Part shown: positions 19,584 through 29,201 of the stretch, piece after piece
Numbering within the stretch: the first letter of the stretch is position 1
Layout of the letters: each line of letters opens with the position of its first letter
NCBI RefSeq assembly: GCF_013359685.1
Contig: NZ_JABFMV010000008.1
Location: 62,001 to 126,000, forward strand
Length of the DNA stretch: 64,000 bases
Source: Leifsonia sp. C5G2
Lineage (GTDB): Bacteria; Actinomycetota; Actinomycetes; Actinomycetales; Microbacteriaceae
Direction of reading: 5' to 3'
Position numbers and translations under genes: made by a program
Notes under the pieces: model-generated
Told to the model about the DNA's origin: nothing
Seen by the model: the letters and a program-made list of their open reading frames with translations, nothing else
Databases searched by the model: none

Positions 19584-19589
19584 TAGGAT
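19584..19589 (+). promoter_or_regulatory. -10 element of a leaderless glpQ promoter
   Basis: TAGGAT ends six bases before ATG 19596, with no ribosome site in the gap. Confidence 0.55.
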
Positions 19590-19595
19590 CGGGCC

Positions 19596-20663
19596 ATGCG
19601 CGCTCGAACGGCTCCCGTGGTGATCGGTCACCGTGGGGCGCCGGGGTACCGACCGGAGCACACCCGGGCGTCGTACGAGCTGGCGTTCCGGCTCGGGGCG
19701 GACGCCGTCGAGCCCGACATCGTCGCCACGAAGGACGGCGTCCTCGTGCTGCGGCACGAGAACGAGATCTCGGGCACCACGGATGTCGCCGACCATCCCG
19801 AGTTCGCCGATCGCCGCACGACCAAGGAGGTCGACGGCACGCCGCTCACCGGGTGGTTCACCGAGGACTTCACCTGGGATGAGCTGTCGACGCTGCGGGC
19901 GCGGGAGCGCATCCCGGGCCTGCGCCAGCCGAGTTCGACGTTCGACGACCACTATCCGCTCCTGCGGCTGCGCGACCTCCTCGAGCTGATCGACCGGACG
20001 GGCGATGCCGGCCCGCAGGCGCCCGGACTCGTCGCCGAGCTGAAGCACGCCACCTACTTCGACGCCGCGGGCTACCCACTCGACGAACTGTTCCTGGCCG
20101 AGCTCGCGGACGCCGGCTGGACCGACCGTGCCGGTGTCGTGGTGGAGAGCTTCGAGCACACGGTGCTCACCCGGCTGCACGAGCGCGGCTTCCGCGGTCG
20201 CCGGGTCTACCTGGTGGAGGACTCCGGCGCTCCCGCAGACCGGGTCGCAGCTCTCGGCTCCGCCGCTCCCGGGTACGAGTCCGACCTCAGCCTGCGCGGC
20301 CTGTACGCCCTCGGCTCCGCTGCGCGGTCGGCGGCGGAACGGGTGGACGGCATCAGCGTCGAGACGGCGCAGGTGCTGTCCTCCGGCTCGGTGTCGGTGG
20401 CCCTGTTCGGCGAGGAGGACGCCGCCGACGTCGGTGCGGTCACGTCCGACCTCGTCGACCTCGCCCATTCGGCGGGCCTCGCGGTCTTCTGCTGGACGCT
20501 GCGCCCGGAGAACGGCATGCTCCCGGAGGAGTTCCGGACCGCCGGTGCGGACTCCGACTGGGGCGACTGGCGGCGCTTCTTCTCGATCCTGCTGCACTCC
20601 GGGGTGGACGGCGTGTTCGCCGACCATCCCGACCTCGCGGTCGCGGTTCGCGACGGCCGCTGA
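19596..20663 (+). CDS. glpQ: Glycerophosphodiester phosphodiesterase
   Basis: A 355-residue GDPD-family enzyme that hydrolyses glycerophosphodiesters to glycerol-3-phosphate and an alcohol. Catalytic motifs are visible: H12-R13 in GHRGAPGYRPEHT, metal ligands E39 and D41 in VEPDIV, and H54 in LVLRHEN. The insertion between strands two and three (FADRRTTKEVDGTPLTGWFTEDFTWDEL) is as in GlpQ-type enzymes. There is no clear signal peptide, so it is probably cytoplasmic. Its product could feed the GlpD encoded at 11.3 kb. Confidence 0.93.
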   Translation: MRARTAPVVIGHRGAPGYRPEHTRASYELAFRLGADAVEPDIVATKDGVLVLRHENEISGTTDVADHPEFADRRTTKEVDGTPLTGWFTEDFTWDELSTLRARERIPGLRQPSSTFDDHYPLLRLRDLLELIDRTGDAGPQAPGLVAELKHATYFDAAGYPLDELFLAELADAGWTDRAGVVVESFEHTVLTRLHERGFRGRRVYLVEDSGAPADRVAALGSAAPGYESDLSLRGLYALGSAARSAAERVDGISVETAQVLSSGSVSVALFGEEDAADVGAVTSDLVDLAHSAGLAVFCWTLRPENGMLPEEFRTAGADSDWGDWRRFFSILLHSGVDGVFADHPDLAVAVRDGR

Positions 20664-20705
20664 GGCCGATCGCCCCGCTCCCGGCCGAATGACGGTGGCA
20701 GCGTC

Positions 20706-20711
20706 TAAAAT
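20706..20711 (+). promoter_or_regulatory. Possible -10 element of pcrA
   Basis: TAAAAT lies ten bases before ATG 20722. If used, the transcript begins within a few bases of that ATG and excludes the upstream in-frame ATG 20689. Confidence 0.45.
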
Positions 20712-20721
20712 CGACGAAGAC

Positions 20722-23232
20722 ATGACGAGCCTCCCCGACGCCCCGCAGACCACCCCTTCCTCCGTACCGATCATCCTGGACGGATGGCAGGGCGACGGTG
20801 CCGACGGATCCGCCCGCGACGGCTCCGGGAAGCGCTGGCGCGGCGCGAGCGAGCGCCTCTTCGAAGGGCTCAACCCGCAGCAGCGCGAAGCGGCCGAGTA
20901 TCGCGGGCAGGCCCTGCTCATCGTGGCCGGCGCCGGCTCCGGCAAGACCAGTGTGCTCACCCGGCGCATCGCGGGCCTCATCGAGAGCCGTGAGGCGTGG
21001 CCGAGCGAGATCCTCGCCATCACGTTCACGAACAAGGCCGCGAACGAGATGCGTGAGCGCGTCGAGCAGTTGCTCGGAGGCAAGGCGCAGGGCATGTGGA
21101 TCTCGACCTTCCACTCGGCGTGCGTCCGCATCCTCCGCCGCGAGGCGGAGACCATCGGCAAGACCGCCAGCTTCACGATCTACGACTCGGGCGACACCCG
21201 CGCCCTCCTCAAGCGGATCATCAAGGAACTCGACGCCGACACCCTGGGCTTCACGGTCGGCGCTGCGGCGAACCGCATCTCCAAGCTCAAGAACGAGCTG
21301 ACCGACCTGGAGACCTTCGCCCGGTCCGCCAACCTGAGCGACCCGCAGGAGGTGATGTTCCTCGAGATCTTCCGCCAGTACACGCGAGAGCTCCGGCGGG
21401 CCAACGCCTTCGACTTCGACGACCTGATCGCCGAGACCGTCTTCCTGTTCCGTGCCTTCCCTCGGGTGGCAGCGCTCTATCAGAGCCGGTTCCGGCACAT
21501 CCTGGTCGACGAATACCAGGACACCAACCACGCCCAGTACTCGCTCATCCGCGAGCTGACGATGCCGGTCGCTCCCGATATCGTCGACGACCTGGAGTCG
21601 CACGGCCGCAACGTGCGTCCGCTCCGCGACGCGGCGGGCGTCATCCCGAGCGCTTCGCTGACGGTCGTCGGCGACTCCGACCAGTCGATCTACGCCTTCC
21701 GCGGCGCCGACATCCGCAACATCGTCGAGTTCGAGCGCGACTTCCCCGGCGCGAAGGTCGTGCTGCTGGAGCAGAACTACCGGTCGACGCAGAACATCCT
21801 GAGCGCCGCCAACGCCGTCATCTCCAACAACTTCGACCGCAAGGACAAGAAGCTCTGGACGGCCGTGGGCGATGGCGAGAAGATCATCGGCTACACCGGG
21901 TACTCCGGCCACGACGAGGCGCAGTTCGTGGCCGACGAGATCGAGAAGCTGCACGGCGCGGGCATGGCCTACAAGGACATCGCCGTCTTCTACCGCACCA
22001 ACGCGCAGACCCGTGCGCTGGAGGAGATCTTCATCCGCTCGGCGCTGCCCTACAAGGTCATGGGCGGCACCAAGTTCTACGAGCGGGCCGAGATCAAGGA
22101 CTCGATGGCGTACCTGATCACGGTCGCCAACCCGGATGACATGCTCGCGCTCCGCCGCATCCTGAATACGCCGAAGCGCGGCATCGGCCCGGCGACCGAG
22201 ACGCAGCTGGCGAGCTACGCGGAGGACAACGGGCTCACGTTCCGTGCCGCCATGCGCGACGCCGCCTCCCTGGGGCTCGGCCCGAAGGTGACGAACGCGA
22301 TTCTGCAGCTGTCGAGCCTGCTCGACGAGGCGGCGGCCAAGATCGACCCGTCGAACCCGGCCGGGGTCGCCCCTGTCGCCGACGTGCTGACGTTCCTGCT
22401 CGACGGCAGCGGCTACATCGAGACGCTGCGCAACAGCCGCGATCCGCAGGACGAGGCGCGTGCGGAGAACGTGGACGAGCTCGTGGCGGTGACGCGCGAG
22501 TTCGCGCGCAACAACCCGGACGGCACGCTCGTGGACTTCCTCACCGAGGTGTCGCTCGTCGCAGCCGCGGACGAGATCGACGACTCCAGCGGCGCGGTCT
22601 CGCTGATGACCCTGCACACCGCGAAGGGCCTCGAGTACGACGCCGTGTTCCTCACCGGCATCGAGGAGGACCTGCTTCCGCACCGCATGTCGGCGAACGA
22701 GCCGGGGGGACCTGCGGAGGAGCGCCGGCTGTTCTACGTCGGCATCACGCGGGCGAAGAAGCGACTGTTCCTCTCGCTGGCGATGACGCGGGCGCAGTTC
22801 GGCGAGACCGCCGTCGCGATGCCCAGTCGGTACCTTCAAGAGATCCCCGCCGATCTGATCGAGTGGCGGCAGTCTCCGGGGTCTGCGAACGGCCGCGGCG
22901 GCACCCAGTCGCGCGCTCTGAACGCCCGTCGACCGGGCCTGGGCGCCGGCTCCGGCGGCTCGGGAGGTTCCGGCTGGAACGACAGCCTCGCCGCTGCGCC
23001 GTTCCGCCAGGAGCGGCCGAAGGCGGAGTGGCCGAACCGGGTCACCGGGAAGGTTCGCGACAACGGCGAGCTGGAGCTCGCTCCGGGCGACCGCATCCGC
23101 CACGCCGATTTCGGCGAGGGCCGGGTCACCCAGGTGACCGGGCAGGGTGCCAAGCGCGTCGCGCACGTGCAGTTCGAGAAGGCGGGCGCGAAGAAGCTCC
23201 TGATCAAGATCGCTCCGATCGACAAGCTGTGA
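20722..23232 (+). CDS. pcrA: ATP-dependent DNA helicase PcrA/UvrD
   Basis: An SF1A 3'-5' helicase of 836 residues, used in excision repair and in clearing RecA filaments or replication blocks. Motifs in order: Q-motif LNPQQREAAEY, Walker A AGAGSGKT, Ia TFTNKAANEM, WISTFHSACVRILRR, II VDEYQDTN, III VVGDSDQSIYAFRGAD, IV LEQNYRSTQNIL, V MTLHTAKGLEYDAVFLTG and VI EERRLFYVGITRAKKRLFL. The tail ends in the PcrA Tudor-like module (GDRIRHADFGEGRVTQVTG). The start at 20722 follows the -10 position; ATG 20689 would add 11 residues. Confidence 0.95.
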   Translation: MTSLPDAPQTTPSSVPIILDGWQGDGADGSARDGSGKRWRGASERLFEGLNPQQREAAEYRGQALLIVAGAGSGKTSVLTRRIAGLIESREAWPSEILAITFTNKAANEMRERVEQLLGGKAQGMWISTFHSACVRILRREAETIGKTASFTIYDSGDTRALLKRIIKELDADTLGFTVGAAANRISKLKNELTDLETFARSANLSDPQEVMFLEIFRQYTRELRRANAFDFDDLIAETVFLFRAFPRVAALYQSRFRHILVDEYQDTNHAQYSLIRELTMPVAPDIVDDLESHGRNVRPLRDAAGVIPSASLTVVGDSDQSIYAFRGADIRNIVEFERDFPGAKVVLLEQNYRSTQNILSAANAVISNNFDRKDKKLWTAVGDGEKIIGYTGYSGHDEAQFVADEIEKLHGAGMAYKDIAVFYRTNAQTRALEEIFIRSALPYKVMGGTKFYERAEIKDSMAYLITVANPDDMLALRRILNTPKRGIGPATETQLASYAEDNGLTFRAAMRDAASLGLGPKVTNAILQLSSLLDEAAAKIDPSNPAGVAPVADVLTFLLDGSGYIETLRNSRDPQDEARAENVDELVAVTREFARNNPDGTLVDFLTEVSLVAAADEIDDSSGAVSLMTLHTAKGLEYDAVFLTGIEEDLLPHRMSANEPGGPAEERRLFYVGITRAKKRLFLSLAMTRAQFGETAVAMPSRYLQEIPADLIEWRQSPGSANGRGGTQSRALNARRPGLGAGSGGSGGSGWNDSLAAAPFRQERPKAEWPNRVTGKVRDNGELELAPGDRIRHADFGEGRVTQVTGQGAKRVAHVQFEKAGAKKLLIKIAPIDKL

Positions 23233-24275
23233 GGGCGGACACCGCCGGACCGCGCAACCTCGAGGTCGGGCTCCGTGCCGCTCTCGCCGTCGCGGTTCCC
23301 CTGTTCACCCTGTTCGCGGTGGGGCGGCTCGACCTGACCGCCTATGCCACCTTCGGCGCGTTCACCGCCCTGTACGGCCGGAATGAGCCGTACAGACTGC
23401 GGATCCGCACGCTCACCGTCGCGGCGATCGCCCTGCTGCTGTGCATCGCCGCGGGGACGGGGCTGGCGGTGCTCGGCGAGCCGCTGCCTCTCGTCGTGCT
23501 CGCGCTCGTGGTCGTCGTCGGCGGGGGGACGCTCTTCGTCACGGTCTTCCAGATGGTCCCGCCGCAGGCGCTGTTCTTCGTCTTCGCGCTGCTGGTCTGC
23601 GCGGCGGTGCCCACACCGGCCGGCGAGGCGCTTCCCCGGCTCGGGGTCGCCGCGGTGGCCGCCGCCTTCGCGTGGCTGCTCACGATGTCGGGGTGGGCGA
23701 TCCGGCGGATCCCCGGCGTCGAGCGCGGCGCGCTCGCACGCTGGGGGCTGGTCACCGAACTCCGTCGTCGTCCGGCCGTGGATGTCGCGGCCTTTCGGGA
23801 CGCGCGGGTCTGGCTCACGGTCGCGCAGAACGTCATCGGCGTCGTCATCGCGGGCGGGATAGCGCTGCTGTTCGGCTTCGGGCACGCCTACTGGGCCGTC
23901 GTCAGCGTCGTCGCGGTGATACCGCCGGCCCGCGCGGCGCACTCGATCTCGCGTTCGCTGCACAGGATCGTCGGGACCATCGTCGGAGTCGCGGTGACGG
24001 CCCTCCTGCTCGTCTGGTCGCCACCGGCGTTCGCCGTGATCTGCATCATCGTGGTCTGCCAGTTCTTCGCCGAGATCCTGGTCGCCCGGCACTACGGGGC
24101 GGCGCTGGTGTTCATCACCCCGCTCGCGCTCTCCGTCTCGCACCTTGCGAGCCCGACCCCGCTCCCGGTGCTCGTGGTCGACCGCGTGCTGGAGACGGTG
24201 CTGGGTTCCGCGATCGGCGTCCTGCTGGTGCTGCTGGCCCGGCTGGTGGAGCGCCGACGTGGACTCGCGGGCTAA
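23229..24275 (+). CDS. FUSC family inner-membrane protein
   Basis: A 348-residue protein with two blocks of membrane helices separated by a cytoplasmic stretch (IRRIPGVERGALARWGLVTELRRRPAVDVAAFRDAR), the FUSC/aromatic acid exporter-like arrangement. Typical motifs are AYATFGAFTALYGRNEPYRLR in the first block and AYWAVVSVVAVIPPARAAHSISRSLHRIVGTIVG in the second. The substrate is unknown. The GTG start overlaps the pcrA stop as GTGA, implying coupled translation. Its last four bases overlap the convergent MpaB-like gene. Confidence 0.83.
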   Translation: MRADTAGPRNLEVGLRAALAVAVPLFTLFAVGRLDLTAYATFGAFTALYGRNEPYRLRIRTLTVAAIALLLCIAAGTGLAVLGEPLPLVVLALVVVVGGGTLFVTVFQMVPPQALFFVFALLVCAAVPTPAGEALPRLGVAAVAAAFAWLLTMSGWAIRRIPGVERGALARWGLVTELRRRPAVDVAAFRDARVWLTVAQNVIGVVIAGGIALLFGFGHAYWAVVSVVAVIPPARAAHSISRSLHRIVGTIVGVAVTALLLVWSPPAFAVICIIVVCQFFAEILVARHYGAALVFITPLALSVSHLASPTPLPVLVVDRVLETVLGSAIGVLLVLLARLVERRRGLAG

Positions 24276-25111
24276 CCTCCGCCGGGCCCGCCGCTGTTCC
24301 TCGCCGGGGATGAGCCGACACGTCGCCGGAGCTTCGCGAGGTAACGATCCCGGAGCAGGTGCCGGAGCCGCAATGGCAGGTGCGGATAGATCCGCCCGGT
24401 CCAGCGCATCACCCGGTCGAATCGTCGCTGCCGGGTGCCGTCCCACGGCAGCCGGAACTCCGTGCGCACGCTCGGAGGGAGGAGTCCCGCCGCCACGAGA
24501 CGCATGAGCGGCAGGCCGGGTCGCAGCCACCAGGCGATCCCTGCGGGATACAGGATCTGACGCGATACGGCGAGGACATCCGCATCGACCCGGAGCGACG
24601 CGACCATCCGCTCCCAGTAGTCGTCGAACCCGGCGCGGTCGGCGGGCCAGTGCGCGGGAGCCAGCTGCAGGTTCGACGGTGCCTGCGAGATGGCGCGGTA
24701 CGCCGTCTCGGCCTCGTCCGGCGAAAGCGGGCCGAAGACTCGCGCGCGGAGGTCCATCATCGTCTGGTACAGGGTGGCGGCGACCCAGAGCTGAAGGTCC
24801 GGATCGAAAGCGTTGTACGTGGTACCGCTGGCCGGGTGCACGCCCCTGACCGGAGCATGCGCCCGGTTCACCGCCCGGCGCACCGCCGCCCGCTCCTCCG
24901 GTGACCCGTACATGGTCGCCATGAGGTAGAGCACGGTGCCCTCGAAGCGGTCCATCAGCCGGGAGGCGAAATCGCTGTGGTCCACCACGCCACGACCGAC
25001 CGCGGGGTGTGCGATCTGGAGCAGGAGCGCCCGGGCGCCGCCGGCGAACGAGAGGGCCTCCGCCGCGATGTCCTCCACCGCGACCGGTCGGAAGCCCCTG
25101 CCGTTCCCCAT
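24272..25111 (-). CDS. Oxygenase MpaB family protein (DUF2236)
   Basis: A 279-residue helical protein. Family motifs are ALLLQIAHPAVGRGVVDHS near the start, RAVNRAHAPVRGVHPASGTTYNAFDPDLQLWVAATLY in the middle and YPAGIAWWLRPGLPLMRLVAAGLLPPSVR later. The His/Asp pattern (HPAVG, RAHAPVRG, Y-DPDLQLW-x-x-ATL) is shared with MpaB and the rubber oxygenase Lcp, whose members can bind haem b. The substrate is unknown. It is convergent with the FUSC gene, the two 3' ends overlapping by four bases. Confidence 0.83.
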   Translation of the reverse strand: MGNGRGFRPVAVEDIAAEALSFAGGARALLLQIAHPAVGRGVVDHSDFASRLMDRFEGTVLYLMATMYGSPEERAAVRRAVNRAHAPVRGVHPASGTTYNAFDPDLQLWVAATLYQTMMDLRARVFGPLSPDEAETAYRAISQAPSNLQLAPAHWPADRAGFDDYWERMVASLRVDADVLAVSRQILYPAGIAWWLRPGLPLMRLVAAGLLPPSVRTEFRLPWDGTRQRRFDRVMRWTGRIYPHLPLRLRHLLRDRYLAKLRRRVGSSPARNSGGPGGG

Positions 25112-25168
25112 GTCCCCATGGTGCCGTCCGTGCCTGCGAAGGTGCGGAGAGGGGCGGCATAGCGAGGC

Positions 25169-26761
25169 TCATGCCCGGAACCAGGTCGACCGCGGGTGTC
25201 GCGGCCCGACGAGCCGGCCCCCCACGAGCCGGCCCCCCACGAGCCGGCCAACGGCGAGCGAGTGAGTGCGGCCAGGACGTGTCTTTCTTCGGACGTGACG
25301 CGCGCCGCGCGGCCCCTCCCCACGACGCCCGCGCAGACGCGCAGCGGTGAGCATGGTCGCCCCCGCGACGCCTGCCCCGGTCCCGAAGAGCGCCGGCACG
25401 ACCGAGTCCGCGGCACCGGTCGCGGCGAGCTCGGTCGGGGTGACGGCGGGGGACATCGCCGTGGTCGCCCGGGTCACCTCGCTCGCGATGCCGAAGGACG
25501 AGCGCCACGGCTTGAGCCGCGCGCCTCCTGCGGCCGGATCGGTGCGCTCCGGGTCGATCTGCTCCGTCCAGACGTAATAGCCGTCCGCCGGAAGCGTGCA
25601 GGCCGGTGTCGTGTAGCGGCCCGCCCCGTTCACCACCGTCTCGACGGTACACACGGCCGGCGCTCCGGCCGGTGCTTCCGGCGCGACAGCGATGGGATCG
25701 GCGAAGGGACCGTGCAGCGTGCTCTGCACGACAGCGGTGACGGGCTCGAAGCCGTTCTCCGTCTCGTGCACGCCCCAGGTCGGCAGCAGACCCTCTCCGT
25801 CCGTCACCGAGACGATCAGGGTGTCGGTCACCTCTGCGCCCGGTCGCGCTTCCGGCGCGGACGTCCGGGTCTCGACCTGCGGCTGGAAGGGCAGGGGCGA
25901 CGGGCCCTTCGCGTCGGCCGACGCGCTCGCGGAGGCGGACGACGGCTGGGCGATCAGGACCGCCTGTGCGTCCGTCGCCGGGAGCGCCACGGTGACCGCA
26001 TTGCCGTACGGCAGCTCTCCTGTCGTGGCCGTCGCGCTGACCGACACGCTGGGTTCGCTCCCGGTCGGGGCGATGTCGGCGTCCGTTCCGGAGGCGAGGG
26101 AGGCGGTCGTCGAGCCATCGGCGAAGGTCGCCCCGGTCAGGGTCGTCTGCACCAGGTGAGCCGCGGGCGGGAGCACCTCCGGACCGGACAGCCGGTCGAC
26201 CGTGAGCTCCACACGCACCCTGCCGGGCCCGGTCTCGGCCAGTTCGACCACGACGGCGGCCCGGACACCGGTCGACGCCCGGCTCCGGGCTTCGTCCAGC
26301 ATCTCCATCGCGCGGGCGAAGACGGCGTCTCCGTCGTTCCCCGCGCGGGCCGCCTTGCTGCGGGCGTCGGCCGGGTGGAGTCCGGCGTGCATCCACGTCG
26401 CCAGCTGGCCGGCCGCGGCGGTCGTGCGGTCTCCGGACCCGGCCCACGTGCGGGCGATGTAGGCGAAGACGGCGGCCTGCTCCGGTGTCCACCACCCTGT
26501 CGATGCCGCATCGGCGTAGCTGTACTCGAGTCCGGTCGGTGCCTTCTTCGCAGGATGCAGGCAGAAGCCGATCGCGCCGTCGTCGAAGTGGTAGCTGCCG
26601 AGCCACCAGCCGTCGGACGATTGGTAGCCGGGACCGTGGCCGTCGCCGGTGAGCGCCCGCGCCGGGGTCCCCGCGGAGAAGAGGCTGTGGAGGACGCCGA
26701 GGAAGACGGCGAGCCCGGCGAGGCTGACCGCGGTGATCAGGGTGAAGGGTCGATGTGTCAT
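25169..26761 (-). CDS. Secreted surface protein with thioester-like domain and LAATG sorting signal
   Basis: About 530 residues. A signal sequence (residues 1-37) is followed by a region with C67 (GFCLHPAK) and Q119 (AAAGQLATW). This resembles the Cys-Gln pair and helix of gram-positive thioester adhesin domains; that reading is an inference. Beta-rich, Ala/Thr/Ser-rich stretches follow. A class E-type sortase signal LAATG (445-449) precedes a hydrophobic helix and RLRGRRG. Unusually, about 50 residues continue past this signal, including three GRLVG repeats. ATG 26761 is chosen over an upstream in-frame start because the signal peptide begins there and GGTGGAGG precedes it. Confidence 0.7.
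   Translation of the reverse strand: MTHRPFTLITAVSLAGLAVFLGVLHSLFSAGTPARALTGDGHGPGYQSSDGWWLGSYHFDDGAIGFCLHPAKKAPTGLEYSYADAASTGWWTPEQAAVFAYIARTWAGSGDRTTAAAGQLATWMHAGLHPADARSKAARAGNDGDAVFARAMEMLDEARSRASTGVRAAVVVELAETGPGRVRVELTVDRLSGPEVLPPAAHLVQTTLTGATFADGSTTASLASGTDADIAPTGSEPSVSVSATATTGELPYGNAVTVALPATDAQAVLIAQPSSASASASADAKGPSPLPFQPQVETRTSAPEARPGAEVTDTLIVSVTDGEGLLPTWGVHETENGFEPVTAVVQSTLHGPFADPIAVAPEAPAGAPAVCTVETVVNGAGRYTTPACTLPADGYYVWTEQIDPERTDPAAGGARLKPWRSSFGIASEVTRATTAMSPAVTPTELAATGAADSVVPALFGTGAGVAGATMLTAARLRGRRGEGPRGARHVRRKTRPGRTHSLAVGRLVGGRLVGGRLVGPRHPRSTWFRA
25209..25249. repeat. 15-bp tandem repeat, 2.7 copies
   Basis: ACGAGCCGGCCCCCC at 25209-25223 and 25224-25238, then 11 bases of a third copy. 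It lies in frame in the 3' end of the surface-protein gene and encodes the repeated GRLVG, beyond the sortase signal. Confidence 0.9.
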
Positions 26762-26901
26762 GCCTCCACCGTTCCGGCGCGCGCTCCTGCGCGGTGCCGG
26801 TCGATCCGATCTGTGGAGAACCACGGCCGCGCGTTCCCTGTGCGCACCTTGCCCGATTCGGGGCGTTCAGGCGGACGCGCTAAAGTTCTTCCTGGCGAAT
26901 T

Positions 26902-26919
26902 TATCTCGGCGTCGAGCTA
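26902..26919. promoter_or_regulatory. 18-bp dyad upstream of sucC, similar to one upstream of icd
   Basis: TATCTCGGCGTCGAGCTA, a 14-of-18 dyad centred at 26910/26911. It matches the reverse-strand reading of the icd upstream dyad (46052-46035, TATCTTGACATCGAGACA) at 13 of 18 positions. TATTCT at 26918-26923, overlapping its right end, may be the sucC -10 element. A shared TCA-cycle regulator is an inference; I do not name one. Confidence 0.5.
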
Positions 26920-26993
26920 TTCTCGCGTCGGGCCGCCTCGAGGAATCAGCCGGCAGCCACGAGCGCACCGGGCAATCAGCGGATTGGATAACC

Positions 26994-28157
26994 GTGGATC
27001 TATACGAGTACCAGGCCAGAGACCTGTTCGAGAAGTACGGGGTCCCGGTCCTTCCGGGCATCGTCGCCGACACCCCTGAGGAGGTGCGCGCCGCGGCTGA
27101 GAAGCTGGGCGGTGTGACCGTCGTCAAGGCGCAGGTCAAGACCGGTGGCCGCGGCAAGGCCGGCGGCGTCAAGGTGGCCAAGAACCCGGACGAGGCGGAG
27201 GAGGCCGCGAAGGCGATCCTCGGGCTCGACATCAAGGGCCACGTCGTCCGCCGCGTGATGGTCGCCGGCGGCGCCCGGATCGCCCGCGAGTTCTACTTCT
27301 CGGTGCTGCTCGACCGGGCCAACCGCTCCTACCTCTCGCTCACGAGCGTCGAGGGCGGCATGGAGATCGAGCAGCTCGCCGTGGAGAAGCCGGAGGCGCT
27401 CGCCCGCGTCGAGGTCGACCCGCGCGGCGGCATCGACCACGCGAAGGCCGTCGAGATCGCGAAGGCCGCCGGGTTCCCGGAGGACCTCGTCGAGAAGGTC
27501 GCCGCCGTCTTCGTGAAGCTGTACGAGGTCTACACCGGCGAGGACGCGACCCTGGTCGAGGTCAACCCGCTGGTCCTGACCGAGGAGGGCGACATCATCG
27601 CGCTCGACGGCAAGGTCTCGCTCGACGAGAACGCCGACTTCCGCCACCCCGACCACGAGGAGCTCGAGGACAAGGCCGCGGCCGACCCGCTGGAGGCAAA
27701 GGCCAAGGCCGCGAACCTCAACTACGTCAAGCTGGACGGCCAGGTCGGCATCATCGGCAACGGCGCGGGACTGGTCATGTCCACGCTGGACGTCGTCTCC
27801 TACGCGGGCGAGAAGCACGGCGGCGTCAAGCCGGCGAACTTCCTCGACATCGGCGGCGGCGCGTCGGCCGAGGTCATGGCGAACGGTCTGGACGTCATCC
27901 TCAACGACCCGCAGGTCAAGAGCGTCTTCGTGAACGTCTTCGGCGGCATCACCGCTTGCGACGCGGTCGCCAACGGCATCGTGAAGGCGCTGGAGATCCT
28001 CGGCGGCGAGGCCAACAAGCCGCTCGTGGTGCGCCTGGACGGCAACAAGGTCGACGAGGGCCGCCGCATCCTCACCGAGGCGAACCACCCGCTGGTGACC
28101 CTCGCGCTCACCATGGACGAGGGCGCCGACAAGGCCGCCGAGCTGGCCGCGAAGTAA
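26994..28157 (+). CDS. sucC: Succinate-CoA ligase (ADP-forming), beta subunit
   Basis: SucC with SucD interconverts succinyl-CoA and succinate with ATP formation in the TCA cycle. The 387-residue product has the ATP-grasp domain opening ([21 protein letters not shown]), [18 protein letters not shown], and the C-terminal CoA-ligase region ([14 protein letters not shown], then [13 protein letters not shown] and [17 protein letters not shown]). GTG 26994 is chosen because the family's first residues MDLYEYQ begin there; no strong ribosome site is visible. sucD follows 17 bases after the stop. Confidence 0.97.
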   Translation: MDLYEYQARDLFEKYGVPVLPGIVADTPEEVRAAAEKLGGVTVVKAQVKTGGRGKAGGVKVAKNPDEAEEAAKAILGLDIKGHVVRRVMVAGGARIAREFYFSVLLDRANRSYLSLTSVEGGMEIEQLAVEKPEALARVEVDPRGGIDHAKAVEIAKAAGFPEDLVEKVAAVFVKLYEVYTGEDATLVEVNPLVLTEEGDIIALDGKVSLDENADFRHPDHEELEDKAAADPLEAKAKAANLNYVKLDGQVGIIGNGAGLVMSTLDVVSYAGEKHGGVKPANFLDIGGGASAEVMANGLDVILNDPQVKSVFVNVFGGITACDAVANGIVKALEILGGEANKPLVVRLDGNKVDEGRRILTEANHPLVTLALTMDEGADKAAELAAK

Positions 28158-28174
28158 GCGAAGGACGAACGAAC

Positions 28175-29062
28175 ATGTCTATCTTCCTCAACAAGGATTC
28201 CAAGGTCATCGTCCAGGGCATCACCGGCGGCGAGGGCACCAAGCACACCGCTCTGATGCTGAAGGCCGGCACCCAGGTCGTCGGCGGCGTGAACGCCCGC
28301 AAGGCCGGCACCACCGTCACCCACGGCGACGTCGAGCTGCCCGTGTTCGGCACCGTCGTCGAGGCGATCGAGAAGACCGGCGCCGACGTGTCGATCATCT
28401 TCGTGCCGCCGGCGTTCGCGAAGGACGCGATGGTGGAGGCGATCGACGCCGAGATCCCGCTGCTCGTCGTCATCACCGAGGGCATCCCGGTGCAGGACTC
28501 GGCCGAGGCCTGGGCCTACGCCAAGGAGAAGGGCAACAAGACGCGGATCATCGGCCCGAACTGCCCCGGCATCATCACCCCGGGTGAGTCGCTGGTCGGC
28601 ATCACCCCGGCCACGATCACCGGCAAGGGCCCGATCGGCCTGGTGTCGAAGTCCGGCACGCTCACCTACCAGATGATGTACGAGCTGCGCGACCTGGGCT
28701 TCTCGACCGCCATCGGCATCGGCGGCGACCCGGTCATCGGCACCACCCACATCGATGCGCTCGCCGCGTTCGAGGCCGACCCGGAGACCAAGGCGATCGT
28801 GATGATCGGCGAGATCGGCGGCGACGCGGAGGAGCGCGCAGCCGATTTCATCAAGGCCAACGTCACCAAGCCGGTCGTCGGCTACGTCGCCGGCTTCACG
28901 GCTCCCGAGGGCAAGACGATGGGCCACGCCGGCGCCATCGTCTCCGGCTCGGCGGGCACCGCGCAGGCGAAGAAGGAGGCCCTGGAGGCCGCAGGCGTGA
29001 AGGTCGGCAAGACGCCGTCCGAGACCGCCGCCCTGCTGCGCGAGGTGTACGCCGCGCTGTAA
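28175..29062 (+). CDS. sucD: Succinate-CoA ligase (ADP-forming), alpha subunit
   Basis: The 295-residue alpha subunit binds CoA and carries the phosphohistidine. Visible motifs are the N-terminal CoA-binding fold ([34 protein letters not shown]), [54 protein letters not shown], and the active-site histidine in [13 protein letters not shown] hairpin terminator 18 bases downstream ends the operon. Confidence 0.97.
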   Translation: MSIFLNKDSKVIVQGITGGEGTKHTALMLKAGTQVVGGVNARKAGTTVTHGDVELPVFGTVVEAIEKTGADVSIIFVPPAFAKDAMVEAIDAEIPLLVVITEGIPVQDSAEAWAYAKEKGNKTRIIGPNCPGIITPGESLVGITPATITGKGPIGLVSKSGTLTYQMMYELRDLGFSTAIGIGGDPVIGTTHIDALAAFEADPETKAIVMIGEIGGDAEERAADFIKANVTKPVVGYVAGFTAPEGKTMGHAGAIVSGSAGTAQAKKEALEAAGVKVGKTPSETAALLREVYAAL

Positions 29063-29080
29063 CGGCAGCACGCACGAACC

Positions 29081-29114
29081 GGGAGGCCGGGATCCCTGAG
29101 GGTCCCGGCCTCCC
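29081..29114 (+). terminator. sucCD terminator hairpin
   Basis: GGGAGGCCGGGA at 29081-29092 pairs perfectly with 29103-29114; the ten-base loop can add three more inner pairs. Confidence 0.8.
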
Positions 29115-29201
29115 GGCGTCCGCTCCCGAAACTGCTCTCTGCCCGACCCTCGACCCCGCGCGTTACAGTGTCGCCACCTGGATGCCGGAAGGGGGAGGCC
29201 C

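Noticed and set aside
25209-25249. Possible CRISPR or intergenic repeat array
   Set aside because: The units are 15 bases, directly adjacent without spacers, and lie in frame in a coding sequence.
22836-26606. A 1256-codon minus-strand frame spanning the ends of pcrA, FUSC, MpaB-like and surface-protein genes
   Set aside because: It crosses several well-supported genes in other frames and has shadow-like composition. Only two other frames in this stretch on this strand show real families.
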